A DNA stretch of 64,000 nucleotides from Veillonellales bacterium (GTDB lineage: Bacteria > Bacillota > Negativicutes > JAAYSF01), in contig JBDKTO010000091.1 in assembly GCA_039680175.1 (NCBI GenBank), forward strand, positions 1 through 64,000. Reading direction: 5' to 3'. Positions within the stretch are counted from its first letter, which is position 1. The number at the start of each line of letters is the position of its first letter. The notes under the pieces are model-generated. The model did no database searches and was not told the DNA's origin. It worked only from the letters and a program-made list of their open reading frames with translations. Of the stretch, positions 36,322-45,532 are shown piece by piece. A program made the position numbers and the translations under genes.

Positions 36322-37314
36322 TCAAATCCCCCTGTCTAACTGATAACCGGCCTGCTTAAACCAATCGGCAGCCGTTGCTACTTTAAATTGGGTCCATTCC
36401 TGCTGCAAGTTGCTGGTATCCCGGGGAATTGCCCCCGTTTCCACAACCACTACATTTGCACCCCATTCCAACGCCAGTTGTGACGCCGGATGAATGCAGA
36501 TATCCGGTGCGTTAAAACCGGCGGCCAATCTTGTCACCGCGGCGATTTGCGCCAGCCGGCGCTCCGGAACTGCCGGAATATTGCCGAGCGGCGTCCCGGG
36601 AACAGGCACCCGGGCCATAGCCCCGGTAAGCCGGGCACCATATTTCATAGCGGTCAGAAGCACATCGGCCAGCTCATCGCTGCGATGCTCACAGCCTACC
36701 GGTTCCACTAAAAATGCCAGATCCAGCGGCGAAGCCTGAACGGCAGCCAGAGTTTCCAGACGTTCTTTGACCGGAATGCCGGTGTCCGTCCCTTCTCTGA
36801 GGCGCAGACTGTGATAGATAATTTGAATCCCGCTCTCCAGAAGCAGCTTCGCAGTCTCAGCCGTCAGTTCGCCGGTATTGGCCACAATGCCATAATTCCC
36901 CGGTACGGCGGCCCGCAGTTCTTTTGCCAGGCCGGCCAGCCTATCGCGGCTGTAGTATTCCGTAGTACGAAGAGTAATCCATTTTGCTCCGCCATGTAAA
37001 AACCTGCCGGCCACTTGAATAATTTCTTCCACTTCCCACTCGCATCTTTCCCTGATCACGCCCCATTCTTCGCCAAAAGAGCAAAAACTGCAATTGACCG
37101 GACAGGGAGCAAAATCGACGCCGATAGAGGACCACACTCTGCCTGCATCTTTGGTCACCACGGACGCAGCCTCCCGGGCGGCTTGTCCCAGCTTTTCCGC
37201 CGCCGAAGATTCGGGATCAATCTCCAGCAAAGCAATAATCGATTCCCGATCCAAAATCTGGCCATTGAAGATATTTTCACTGGCACGTTGAATCAACTCA
37301 GAAACCTGTGTCAT
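36322..37314 (-). CDS. Radical SAM enzyme (BioB/HydE/PylB-like superfamily)
   Basis: A 330-residue radical SAM protein with the cluster motif CPVNCSFCSFGEEW near residue 71. The compact TIM-barrel layout resembles biotin synthase, HydE and PylB, but the sequence is clearly different from pylB in this window. The late motif GANVVVVETGAIPRDT is distinctive. It is directly upstream of the SsuABC-like genes with 1 bp between stop and next start, so it is in their operon. I do not recognise its reaction. Confidence 0.8.
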   Translation of the reverse strand: MTQVSELIQRASENIFNGQILDRESIIALLEIDPESSAAEKLGQAAREAASVVTKDAGRVWSSIGVDFAPCPVNCSFCSFGEEWGVIRERCEWEVEEIIQVAGRFLHGGAKWITLRTTEYYSRDRLAGLAKELRAAVPGNYGIVANTGELTAETAKLLLESGIQIIYHSLRLREGTDTGIPVKERLETLAAVQASPLDLAFLVEPVGCEHRSDELADVLLTAMKYGARLTGAMARVPVPGTPLGNIPAVPERRLAQIAAVTRLAAGFNAPDICIHPASQLALEWGANVVVVETGAIPRDTSNLQQEWTQFKVATAADWFKQAGYQLDRGI

Positions 37315-37484
37315 TTTTTATCATCTCCCAGCCTCATTCCATTACTGTACTTATACACTTAGCAGACGAAGTCCATAAACGGAAATTAAAATAGAAGTGC
37401 GAATGTGATTTTTATTATTTTGGCAAAATGATCATAAAAATTCAGTTTCGCCACAAGCCGGTGATACCAGCGAATTGGCTTTTG

Positions 37485-38426
37485 TCAGCTGACCGACATT
37501 TCCACCGAAAACCGTTTATCCCAATTGGAATAAATTTCAGTTAACGCCGGCAGTCCTTTATCCGTAATAATAACCAATTCGGATACCGACCGGGGTATAG
37601 CGGCAATCTTAATATCGATTTGGCTGCCTACCACATCAATCTGCTTCCAGCCGTCCTCCAAATGGAAAAAGCCTTTCATCCGAATGGCCCAGGGAACCAG
37701 CACCAGCAAAAAATCTTCGAATTTTTCCCGGGGGAAAATTCCGTCTGTCCTGACAACATGCGCCGCAGGCCGGTTCAGCGGCGTATTGCAGCATTCCCCA
37801 CTGCCTTTAATCGCAATTTTTTTCAAATTACGCTGCAAAAAATCAAAAGAGATATTACAGTAGCTGGCTTCCACCTGTTCGGCAGCCGGATTGATAGCCG
37901 CTATTTTTTCTTTCACTGCCCGCAGCCCGGCTGCAGCGGTCAAATCAACTTTGTTAATTAAAATCAAATTACTGGCAGCGATTTGCCGTTCAATGGCCGC
38001 CAAAACATCTACCTGGTCTAAAAAATGAACGCTGTCGACCAGGCAAATCGAACCCTGATAATCATATTCCCTGCCTTTCACCTTGCCGATGACGCTATGC
38101 AAGATTTGTTCAATATTGGAAGGATCAGCCATGCCTGAACTTTCCACAAACAAATATTCAATCGGCAACTCGGAATATGCAATTAAAGCATCAATGAACG
38201 CTCCTTTCAAACAGCTGCAGAAAACCGATCCATTGTTAATCTCTACGACATCCACGTCATTTTGTTGCAATAATGGCCCGTCAACACTGATCTGACCAAA
38301 CTCATTCATTAAAATGCCGATTTTATGTTCCGCCAGATGATCAATGAGCCGTTTCAAAAAAGTAGTCTTCCCGGCTCCCAAAAACCCTGTCAATAAATAA
38401 AGCTTTATCCCTTTATTGCCCATCAT
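37485..38426 (-). CDS. CobW/G3E-family GTPase
   Basis: A 313-residue G3E GTPase: P-loop LTGFLGAGKTTF, Walker B-like FVESSGMADP, NKVD specificity motif, and a C-terminal CobW_C domain. The metal-binding CxCC motif is altered to FCSCLKG (only two cysteines). G3E proteins insert zinc, nickel or cobalt/cobalamin into enzymes. As the last gene of the pyl/methylamine cluster it may deliver zinc to the UroD-type methyltransferases or assist corrinoid handling (inference). GGAGG precedes the ATG. Confidence 0.85.
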   Translation of the reverse strand: MMGNKGIKLYLLTGFLGAGKTTFLKRLIDHLAEHKIGILMNEFGQISVDGPLLQQNDVDVVEINNGSVFCSCLKGAFIDALIAYSELPIEYLFVESSGMADPSNIEQILHSVIGKVKGREYDYQGSICLVDSVHFLDQVDVLAAIERQIAASNLILINKVDLTAAAGLRAVKEKIAAINPAAEQVEASYCNISFDFLQRNLKKIAIKGSGECCNTPLNRPAAHVVRTDGIFPREKFEDFLLVLVPWAIRMKGFFHLEDGWKQIDVVGSQIDIKIAAIPRSVSELVIITDKGLPALTEIYSNWDKRFSVEMSVS

Positions 38427-38518
38427 GATTCCTCCCGGTCATTTTTTATACGTCAGCAAGAAACGAGGATAGCCCGGAAAAAGTCCAGGCTATCGTCTCC
38501 TTCACTGCGCCATACCAA

Positions 38519-39874
38519 CTAAATTCGTTTTTCAATTTCTGCAATCAGTTCTTTTTCCGAGGGAATAATATTATCAAATACCACTTCATTATTAATCAGC
38601 ATTGCCGGCAGGTTTTTCACACCCAGTTTCGCCATCCGTTTGATTCCGGCCCGGGTTTTCACCAAAGATTCACGCCAGGTGATTTTACCCTCGTAGCCGG
38701 GAAGAATATTTTTTACCGATTCACACATATATTGGCAAGGCGGACAGCCTTCCGAATCCAGCGTTACAATTTCAATAAAAACCTCGCCCGGTTTAACTTC
38801 CACATCTTCAAACTCCGGTTCATCGCCGGTTTCTTCGTGTAATTGCTGATCGGATTCCATCATATCCAGAGACGCGAACTCGCCATTAATATAGTTGGAA
38901 ATGGCAACCAGATTATTAATTGGCGTGTTATAAGGAATATCGCAGCCAGGCGATAGAATAAAACCGGCACCCTTGCCGATCTCAACTTCCCGGCGGGCTT
39001 CGTCCACATTTTCCAAAGGTGAACCGAACAGCATGACTGTCGTCAACGGCAAATTGCCACCAAAAGATACTTTATATTTCGTTGCAATATCTTTTGCATA
39101 AACCAGATCTACATTTTCATCAAAAGCAATTCCATCGGTTTCCGTCTGGCACATCAATTCAATATTTTTTGTCGCATCGCCGCAGCAAAAGCTGGTTGCT
39201 TTTAAGCCCAATGATTTTATATAGCGGTTCAAATCCGCAGTATACGATTTCACAAACCGTTCGAAATGCTTCGGGGAAATTTGGGATGTCATCGGATCGA
39301 CAACGGCGATAACATCCACACCGGTTTTCGCATACATTTCGGCTAAATCCTTACCAACCTGAGTACAAAACGTCAACAGTTCATCGACTTTTTCCGGCTT
39401 CCGCATCATCTCGGAAAAAATTTTGATCCCCCGCAAATGGAGTGCCAGGGTAAAGGGGCCGCAAATGAGAGCATACAGAGCAATCTTGTTGCCAAGAGCA
39501 GCCGATAATTTCCTGGCTGCTTCCAGAGCGATGGGATATCTACCGTCTTTTTCCGTCGGCAGCTTCAGTTCAGAAAGCTCTTTTGTTTCCAAAACATGTT
39601 TTGATACTGCCGGCGGATTATTCTTCGCCCATTTTAATTCGCAGCCGATTGCTTCCGCTTCCATTTGTACATCAAACACAACCGGTAAACCGTCCGGTTT
39701 GTACATTTCGTAAGCTTTCGTAATCCCTTTGACAATATTGTCGGCACTCTTCAAATATTCTTCGGCATCAATCCCGATTAAATTAGCGGTCTGGACACCG
39801 GCATAAGGAACCCAGGGAGTCCTGTCAACCGGTTCAAAGCTCAATGTTTTTAAAACTCTCTCTTTGCCATTCAT
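38519..39874 (-). CDS. UroD-type methylcobamide methyltransferase fused to thioredoxin-like domain
   Basis: A 451-residue protein. Residues 1-345 form a uroporphyrinogen-decarboxylase/MtaA-MtbA-type methyltransferase (MNGKERVLKTLSFEPVDRTPW; late zinc Cys in ILSPGCDIPY). A linker and an 85-residue thioredoxin-like domain follow, with the redox motif CPPC near residue 380. The usual zinc HxCG motif is replaced: the site reads SFCCGD, so the His is lost and a second Cys gained. Such proteins transfer the methyl group from methyl-corrinoid to CoM or, in bacteria, probably tetrahydrofolate. Stop codon TAG. The fusion is unusual. Confidence 0.8.
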   Translation of the reverse strand: MNGKERVLKTLSFEPVDRTPWVPYAGVQTANLIGIDAEEYLKSADNIVKGITKAYEMYKPDGLPVVFDVQMEAEAIGCELKWAKNNPPAVSKHVLETKELSELKLPTEKDGRYPIALEAARKLSAALGNKIALYALICGPFTLALHLRGIKIFSEMMRKPEKVDELLTFCTQVGKDLAEMYAKTGVDVIAVVDPMTSQISPKHFERFVKSYTADLNRYIKSLGLKATSFCCGDATKNIELMCQTETDGIAFDENVDLVYAKDIATKYKVSFGGNLPLTTVMLFGSPLENVDEARREVEIGKGAGFILSPGCDIPYNTPINNLVAISNYINGEFASLDMMESDQQLHEETGDEPEFEDVEVKPGEVFIEIVTLDSEGCPPCQYMCESVKNILPGYEGKITWRESLVKTRAGIKRMAKLGVKNLPAMLINNEVVFDNIIPSEKELIAEIEKRI

Positions 39875-39995
39875 TGTTCATACCCCCGCAAATAATTAAT
39901 ACTTTTAAGGAAATACCTTACAGTCAAACAACATACATCGCGATGTAAATTGACACTCTCCCTTCTTGAATTCTCTCTATATATCAGTCTAAATG

Positions 39996-40355
39996 CTACA
40001 AACTGGATCCCCATTTTTGAGTCATCATCGTAGTACTGTATTTTTCAATTTTCCAGGCCGGTATTTTACAATGCTTACAGGCACTTACGCACCATTTATT
40101 GCGCAGCCATCGAGCCGCTCGGCTGTTGCGTGAATTCCAGGCAACAAAGGTTTCGCCGCAATGAGTCGTAATCTCGGCAGCATTTCCGGTAATTTTAATT
40201 GATTTTATGCCATGGAGCGTTCCGGAACGGGAAGGCCACAGTTTGATTTTTTCCACCAGTTTAAAAAAACCAACATTTTTACGATAATATTTCTTTTTTT
40301 TATTGACCGCATCCGGGCTTTCCATTGCCAAACCGATTCCTTTTTTTACAGCCAT
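39996..40355 (-). CDS. pylSn: Pyrrolysyl-tRNA synthetase N-terminal protein PylSn
   Basis: A 119-residue basic protein matching the tRNA-Pyl-binding N-terminal domain of PylRS, encoded separately as in Desulfitobacterium. Conserved features are LWPSRSGTLHGIK, CGETFVAWNSRNSRAAR and the zinc-type CKHCK. PylSn grips the T-loop and variable arm of tRNA-Pyl and boosts charging by PylSc. The ATG at 40355 follows GAGGGGG; longer frames overlap pylD. It ends in TAG, with TGA three codons later, so reading through would add only a short tail. It is the last pyl gene of the cluster. Confidence 0.9.
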   Translation of the reverse strand: MAVKKGIGLAMESPDAVNKKKKYYRKNVGFFKLVEKIKLWPSRSGTLHGIKSIKITGNAAEITTHCGETFVAWNSRNSRAARWLRNKWCVSACKHCKIPAWKIEKYSTTMMTQKWGSSL

Positions 40356-40368
40356 CCTGCCAACCCCC

Positions 40369-41193
40369 TCAGCATTCATCCGATAACACAGCATACAACA
40401 TACTTGCCACACCAATTTCCAGAACATCATGGATAAACCTGCCGGAAATTAGCTGCTGGCACTGTTCATTAATACCGACAGGTATTCCCGGTGCAGCTAT
40501 CCTCATATCCGGCACAAGATATTTTTTCTTAATGGTATCCGCCGCCGGAGTTGCTTCAATCACCAGCCGGCAAGCCGCTAACGCTCTGTCCAATTCGTTC
40601 ACCGCTTTCACCGCCGGCATCAATTGCCGCAAACGTTCCGTTTTTATGCTATCAATATCATAAACGGAAACATTTGCTCCTTGCTGCAGCAGAAATGATG
40701 CCGCGCCTGCCCCCACCGGTCCGGCCCCCAGAACCAGTGTTCTTTTTCCTTCTAAGCCACCTGCCATTAAAGCCAGTGCCGCTGCGTATCCCCGGCCGGT
40801 CGCTTCCCCATTGTCAACAACTTTTCCCCCGGCAAGATGAAACGCTGCAAAACAATCGTCATCAGCCAGAAAGATAACCTGAGCCCCATTACTAACAGCC
40901 TCGGCCAGTCCGCCAACATCTTTTTGCTTTGTAACAAAAGCTGAAAATCCTAAGAACCCAATAATCTGTTGTACTGTTTGCGAAAAGCCGGTAATAATGC
41001 CTTGCCCGCTGGAAACAGGAACAACTCCGATTGTCAGTTTATCACGCAGCGGCAAAAAATCTTCCGGCTGTCTGTCGACGGAATAAGCGGCGATACCCGC
41101 CAGTCCGCTGCCGGTCATACGCTGCAGCTGCTGATCATACCGGGCTAATTTTTCGCCGACACCATGCATATCTTCTTCCAGCAGTCTTGTCAT
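40369..41193 (-). CDS. pylD: Pyrrolysine biosynthesis dehydrogenase PylD
   Basis: A 274-residue protein with an N-terminal helical domain and a Rossmann dinucleotide-binding domain (LVLGAGPVGAGAASFLL near residue 155). PylD oxidises 3-methylornithyl-N6-lysine so that it cyclises to pyrrolysine. Conserved IGVVPVSSGQGIITGFSQTV marks the family. GGGAGG precedes the ATG. It follows pylC by 78 bp and precedes pylSn by 13 bp, in the standard pylSc-B-C-D-Sn order. Confidence 0.93.
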   Translation of the reverse strand: MTRLLEEDMHGVGEKLARYDQQLQRMTGSGLAGIAAYSVDRQPEDFLPLRDKLTIGVVPVSSGQGIITGFSQTVQQIIGFLGFSAFVTKQKDVGGLAEAVSNGAQVIFLADDDCFAAFHLAGGKVVDNGEATGRGYAAALALMAGGLEGKRTLVLGAGPVGAGAASFLLQQGANVSVYDIDSIKTERLRQLMPAVKAVNELDRALAACRLVIEATPAADTIKKKYLVPDMRIAAPGIPVGINEQCQQLISGRFIHDVLEIGVASMLYAVLSDEC

Positions 41194-41271
41194 AGCCTTA
41201 CCTCCCGGTCTTACCGCATTTGATTTCTTTTAAAACGCTTGACTCTCAGGCAGCAGCGACGGAGTCATATC

Positions 41272-42408
41272 TCAATATTCCTGAATGCCGCAATGATCCA
41301 TAATGGCACCAATCACCTTTTCCCGGTACTGCCAGGCTTCCCGGCGGGTTTCACCGGTTATGATGAGAGTAGCCACCCACTCTGCTGTGTTTTCACTGTA
41401 ATTGGAAATGGCTTCATCCGCCCCGAAAAAATCCTTAAATAAATGCAGCGGACCGACATTCCCCATAATATGCTCACCGCACACTTTAATTCGTCCGCCG
41501 CCGACTTTGATATGTTCATAGATAACTCCTCTGGCCGGTGCTGCAGTAAAATAGGTTTGCTCATTCTCCCTGTCAAAACCCGACCACAGCACTCCCAGCA
41601 CATTCACGCCCGTAGACTTGTATACTGCGGTAAGTGTTTGGCTCGGCAGCCTGGCATCAATTTCCAATACCTTAAGCTTGTCATCATGCAAAATCACTTC
41701 CACATCCATGATCCCGTTTAAATTCAGCTTACGGGCTATCGTCAAGGCACATTCGGCAAATTGTTTTATTTTATCTTCCGGCAGCAGGGATGGCGACAAG
41801 ACACGTTTACAATCATATCCTTCATCCATTGCCAGTTCCGTAACCTGAAATGTGCGATAGTCCCCGCTGCAGCCAGCAACCTCAATTGAATAGGAAGGTC
41901 CGGTTAAAAATTCCTGTATCACCCAGTTATCCTTGTCAGTCAATTGAGCCGTTAACGTATCCAGTTCCCTTTGACTGCCAACCTGACAGACGTTTTCGCT
42001 GCCGCTGGCGCCGGACGGTTTAACGGTAACCGGAAAACTGCACAGCGGCCACGGCTTGGGCGCGGGAATTTCCAGTTCGGCAAACAGCTTATCGGATTCC
42101 AGCTTGGAAGAGGAAAGCAAATACGCTTGGGGATCATAAACAACTTTTACGCCGGCTGCACAGGCGCATTCATAAATCGTATCCAGCACGTCCTTTTTTT
42201 CCAGCGCCGGGACTACAAAATCTACGGTTCCCAGCAATTCCCGTAATTTATTTTTCTCCGTAAGATCGAACCGGTAAAACTCATCGCACAAACCGACAGC
42301 CGGAGCAGCCGGATTTTTGTCGACAAGCACGACATGCCAGCCGGCCTTTCCGGCAAGATAAGCCGCTTCAACACCTTGCAGTTTCCCGCCAAATACCGCT
42401 ACTCGCAC
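41272..42408 (-). CDS. pylC: 3-methylornithine-lysine ligase PylC
   Basis: A 378-residue ATP-grasp ligase. The N-terminal domain (RVAVFGGKLQGVEAAYLA) and the ATP-grasp region (VTVKPSGASGSENV; IMDVEVILHDDKLKVLEIDARLPSQTLTAVY) match PylC, which joins 3-methyl-D-ornithine to the epsilon amine of lysine. It starts with GTG at 42408, inside the end of pylB (10-bp overlap), so translation is coupled. The stop is TGA. Confidence 0.93.
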   Translation of the reverse strand: MRVAVFGGKLQGVEAAYLAGKAGWHVVLVDKNPAAPAVGLCDEFYRFDLTEKNKLRELLGTVDFVVPALEKKDVLDTIYECACAAGVKVVYDPQAYLLSSSKLESDKLFAELEIPAPKPWPLCSFPVTVKPSGASGSENVCQVGSQRELDTLTAQLTDKDNWVIQEFLTGPSYSIEVAGCSGDYRTFQVTELAMDEGYDCKRVLSPSLLPEDKIKQFAECALTIARKLNLNGIMDVEVILHDDKLKVLEIDARLPSQTLTAVYKSTGVNVLGVLWSGFDRENEQTYFTAAPARGVIYEHIKVGGGRIKVCGEHIMGNVGPLHLFKDFFGADEAISNYSENTAEWVATLIITGETRREAWQYREKVIGAIMDHCGIQEY

Positions 42409-43487
42409 ACAGCTTCCCCCTTCGCGGCCTGTCCCTGCTTCCTTTCCAGCCAGCTCACATACTCGGCAGTGGCAGCCGGCGTCAGGCCGCAGTCCCGCAA
42501 AATCGGTAAAACTCCTTTTACTGTCCGGTTTCCTTCGGAAATATCCAAAGTACTTTGAGAAACCCCAACCAGCCCCGCTTCCGGCGGAATGATAGACGTA
42601 ACGACGTTGGCACCGGCATTCAGCCGTTCTTTCAGTCCCTGAACACCTTCAACATCCAGAGATGCCGGTATCAGCTTATCCGGGAACAGCAGCCGCATCA
42701 CGGCAATGAGATTTATTTCATCCATATTATTGGTTGCTGTCCTGCTGTATAAAGGCGTTCCTTTTTGCGGCACAAAACTCATGGTTCGAATCTGCTCGGC
42801 TCCAAGCTTGTTCATTTCCCTTAGGGAATGAACGGCATCTTCGCCGCAATCGCCTACGCCAACCAGCAATCCTTCCTCAACCAGCATCCCGATCGTCTTG
42901 GCATAAACTTTAATGGCCCAGCGTTCGTCATAACTCTGCTGCACACGCAATGTTTCATATAACTGACGATTGTGGGTTTCCTGATAGCAGGCGTACCAGC
43001 TGGCTCCCGCATTTTTTAATTCCTGCAGCACGTTTCTGGGAACCACTCCCGGCGATATCATAACCGGCAACTTTGTCGCCTGCTTTACTAAAGCAACGAC
43101 TTCAATTAATTTGTCATATCCTGCCTGATGCTGGGAAAGATAATGGGGATCTTCCCCCATCGTTAAATCGATTAAATTCACACCGGACTCGGCCAGCGCA
43201 CAGGCGATATCGATAATTTCCCGGGGTGTTTTCCGATAACGCGCACATCCGGTGTTCGACCGGCGATAATAGCAAAAAGTACAGTCATTCCGGCAATAAG
43301 TTGAGAAATATACAAAACCATAAAGGAATACCTGATTCGCAAAGCAGCTTTGGCGCAGCATTCTGGCAGTTAAAAACAGCTTTTCCCGCTGCAGCGGATC
43401 AGTAAGCTGCAATAAATACAGCACTTCTTTGTCTGTTAATGAAATACGACACAACGCTTTATCCATTATCTTGTTAACATTCATCAT
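42399..43487 (-). CDS. pylB: 3-methylornithine synthase PylB
   Basis: A 362-residue radical SAM mutase with the cluster motif CRNDCTFCYYRR near residue 63. It turns lysine into (3R)-3-methyl-D-ornithine, the first step of pyrrolysine synthesis. Conserved IDLTMGEDPHY and the C-terminal SLDVEGVQGLKERLNAGANVV region are present. GAGGAGAAT precedes the ATG. It ends in TAG within the start of pylC, but in a different frame, so pyrrolysine insertion there would not fuse the two. Confidence 0.95.
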   Translation of the reverse strand: MMNVNKIMDKALCRISLTDKEVLYLLQLTDPLQREKLFLTARMLRQSCFANQVFLYGFVYFSTYCRNDCTFCYYRRSNTGCARYRKTPREIIDIACALAESGVNLIDLTMGEDPHYLSQHQAGYDKLIEVVALVKQATKLPVMISPGVVPRNVLQELKNAGASWYACYQETHNRQLYETLRVQQSYDERWAIKVYAKTIGMLVEEGLLVGVGDCGEDAVHSLREMNKLGAEQIRTMSFVPQKGTPLYSRTATNNMDEINLIAVMRLLFPDKLIPASLDVEGVQGLKERLNAGANVVTSIIPPEAGLVGVSQSTLDISEGNRTVKGVLPILRDCGLTPAATAEYVSWLERKQGQAAKGEAVCE

Positions 43488-43545
43488 ATTGATTCTCCTC
43501 GCTCATCGAGTATCAACCAGGTACGCAGGGTTGCAATAATGATCA

Positions 43546-44382
43546 TTAGATATTTAGCCGCACTCCGTCTAAATAAGAAAGGCTTTTCCCCATGCTGCGT
43601 ACATTTTGTCCGCCTTCCTTAACCATGGCAAGGCGTTCCAACCCAAAGCCGATTCCTACCCAGGGACCAAACATGCCCCAGTTTCCGTCAAGAAAATGGG
43701 GTCCAAAAGCCCCTGATCCCAGTTCAAGCTCTCCCTGCACGACATCAATGGTATCCCCATAAACTACGGAAGAGGTTTTCTCCAAACTATAGCCGTCAAT
43801 CTCCGCCGCCTGCATCACAATTGCCGCCAGCTGCTCAATTCTTGCCTGCCGGTTTTCTTCCGGCAATCCCCATTCAACCAGATTCAGCATAGTAAATTCA
43901 TTTAAATGATGATTCCCCTGAGATTCCTTACGAAAACAGGAACCAATTTCAAAAATACTGACTGGTTTTTCCCAGATGCGCAGCAAATCTTTCAGGATAT
44001 AATATAAATTAGGCGCCAGCATCGGCCGCAGACATTTTTTTTCATCCAGCCAAAACACTTGAGAAAAAAGGGCATGCTCTTCATCAATCGTCATCTTTGC
44101 CAGCATGCTTTTCGCAAGAATAATCGGTGTGGTCACCTGAACAAAGCCGTTATCGGTTAACGCTTTAACCAGTCTCGTTTCCATTTGGCATAATGCCGGA
44201 CGTTTTTTTTCATGACAAAGATGATTCAACCGTTTCTTACCAATCATTGCCATCCGTATTTCTTCTTTTTTAAATGCCTCATCCCGTTCTTTTTCCGTAG
44301 AAAAAGCGTTATTTTTTTGTATTTCAGTCGAATTCAATTCACTCAATCTTTTTTTCTGTACTTCCGTCCAAGAAAACGACAT
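43546..44382 (-). CDS. pylSc: Pyrrolysyl-tRNA synthetase catalytic protein PylSc
   Basis: A 278-residue class II synthetase catalytic domain, separate from PylSn as in Desulfitobacterium (about 288 residues there). Motif 2 (FRKESQGNHHLNEFTMLN) and motif 3 (GIGFGLERLAM) are intact, as is RPMLAPNLYY and the Asn in MLNLVEWG used to bind the pyrrolysine amide. It charges tRNA-Pyl with pyrrolysine. The ATG at 44382 follows GGGGGAAG. It lies between the MtbA-type gene and pylB. Confidence 0.95.
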   Translation of the reverse strand: MSFSWTEVQKKRLSELNSTEIQKNNAFSTEKERDEAFKKEEIRMAMIGKKRLNHLCHEKKRPALCQMETRLVKALTDNGFVQVTTPIILAKSMLAKMTIDEEHALFSQVFWLDEKKCLRPMLAPNLYYILKDLLRIWEKPVSIFEIGSCFRKESQGNHHLNEFTMLNLVEWGLPEENRQARIEQLAAIVMQAAEIDGYSLEKTSSVVYGDTIDVVQGELELGSGAFGPHFLDGNWGMFGPWVGIGFGLERLAMVKEGGQNVRSMGKSLSYLDGVRLNI

Positions 44383-44401
44383 TCTATCTTCCCCCTATCG
44401 G

Positions 44402-45277
44402 CTATAGCAGCTCAATTTGCCAAACCACCGGTGTATGCATCAGCAGCGGTGTAATTTTCATACAATTGTGACCCAGTATTTTGACGTTATCATTATTCAA
44501 AAACCGGCAGATCGCTTCGCCGTATGTCAGGCTTTCCGCAAATTCCAGCCGCTTCACCGTACAAAGCCCGGCTTCTTTCATGGAAAGAGATGTTTTGCCG
44601 CATAAATGAATAATGGCTCCGTCCAGTTTTTCTTCCAGGCGTTTTAAAATATTGCAGGTACTTTTCCCGCTCAATTCCCGGTAAAGTTTCGGACCGACAA
44701 TTTCACTGACTCCGCTGGGATCGGCATAAGATATGATCTGGGCACCATGTTCAATGCCGGCTTCTATATACTTGACAATACGGTCTTCCACCAGTTGCAG
44801 TACCTGCTTAACCATCTGCTTCTGCTTACTGATTCCTCTGTAAAGCACCATACTGTCCAGCAGCATTCCCAGTATTGTTAACGGTCCTTCCGCATTCAGC
44901 GCCACAATATGGCCTTCGTCCCGCAGCAGACGGATACTTTGCAGAACTTCATGAATTCTGCCTTTCGTCAAATCCATTTCTGGTATCTCTGCCAATTGTT
45001 CAATGCTGGTAAACGTATAACCTCCCGTAAACCTTGGCCCAGTGCTGTCGTTGCCAACAACCACCTTCGCCCCCAGCGCTTCCGCTTCTACTGTGACACA
45101 AAACGGAACCCTGCAGATGCTGTCCTTATCCAGTTCTTTCTTTTGGACGGCAACCGCCGCCATCGCCCGTCTGTCCGTATGGGCTTTATAAAAACTAATA
45201 CCGGTCGAATGTATAATGGATTCCGGTATTTCTTCCGAGTTGATCCCCCCACATTTAAATCCGGCTTTGTTATCCAT
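44402..45277 (-). CDS. MtbA/MtaA-type methylcobamide methyltransferase (UroD family)
   Basis: A 291-residue, N-terminally short member of the UroD/MtaA-MtbA family. The zinc motif HLCGKT (HxCG) and the later Cys in ILGHNCMKI are both intact, unlike in the fused homologue at 38519. It should take the methyl group from methyl-MtmC and pass it to an acceptor, in bacteria probably tetrahydrofolate rather than CoM (inference). AAGGAG precedes the ATG. Stop codon TAG. It is placed between pylT and pylSc. Confidence 0.85.
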   Translation of the reverse strand: MDNKAGFKCGGINSEEIPESIIHSTGISFYKAHTDRRAMAAVAVQKKELDKDSICRVPFCVTVEAEALGAKVVVGNDSTGPRFTGGYTFTSIEQLAEIPEMDLTKGRIHEVLQSIRLLRDEGHIVALNAEGPLTILGMLLDSMVLYRGISKQKQMVKQVLQLVEDRIVKYIEAGIEHGAQIISYADPSGVSEIVGPKLYRELSGKSTCNILKRLEEKLDGAIIHLCGKTSLSMKEAGLCTVKRLEFAESLTYGEAICRFLNNDNVKILGHNCMKITPLLMHTPVVWQIELL

Positions 45278-45445
45278 AACGGCAACTCCTTACCTTTCCT
45301 GTTTCAAGCAGCTGTCAATGTGGCAACCCACTGATTTTGTAAAACTGAATAAACCTGCTTTCTTTGACGAAATCTCTTATAATAGGAGTTATCTTCCTAA
45401 CTATTCAAGTAAACTTATTCTGTTTTACAAATACAATTTTTATTA

Positions 45446-45517
45446 TGGCGGAGAGTCCGGGAGTCGCACCCGGCTGCACGAATTTAGAGTCCATGCGATC
45501 TCTTCGATCCACTCTCC
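45446..45517 (-). tRNA. pylT: tRNA-Pyl (CUA anticodon)
   Basis: A 72-nt tRNA with encoded CCA. On the minus strand: 7-bp acceptor stem GGAGAGT/ACTCTCC, a single base before the D stem, 4-bp D stem GATC/GATC with a 5-nt loop, a 6-bp anticodon stem, loop CTCTAAA with anticodon CTA, a 3-nt variable loop and a T-loop without TTC. These are the special traits of tRNA-Pyl. It lies between mtmB, which has an in-frame amber codon, and the pyl genes, and decodes UAG as pyrrolysine. Confidence 0.97.
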
Positions 45518-45532
45518 GTAAAAATTATTTCT

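Noticed and set aside
39984..39998. Extended PylSn through its UAG
   Set aside because: An in-frame TGA occurs three codons later, so no meaningful extension exists.
42399..42408. pylB-pylC fusion through the pylB UAG
   Set aside because: pylC starts in a different frame, so reading the UAG as pyrrolysine would not join them.
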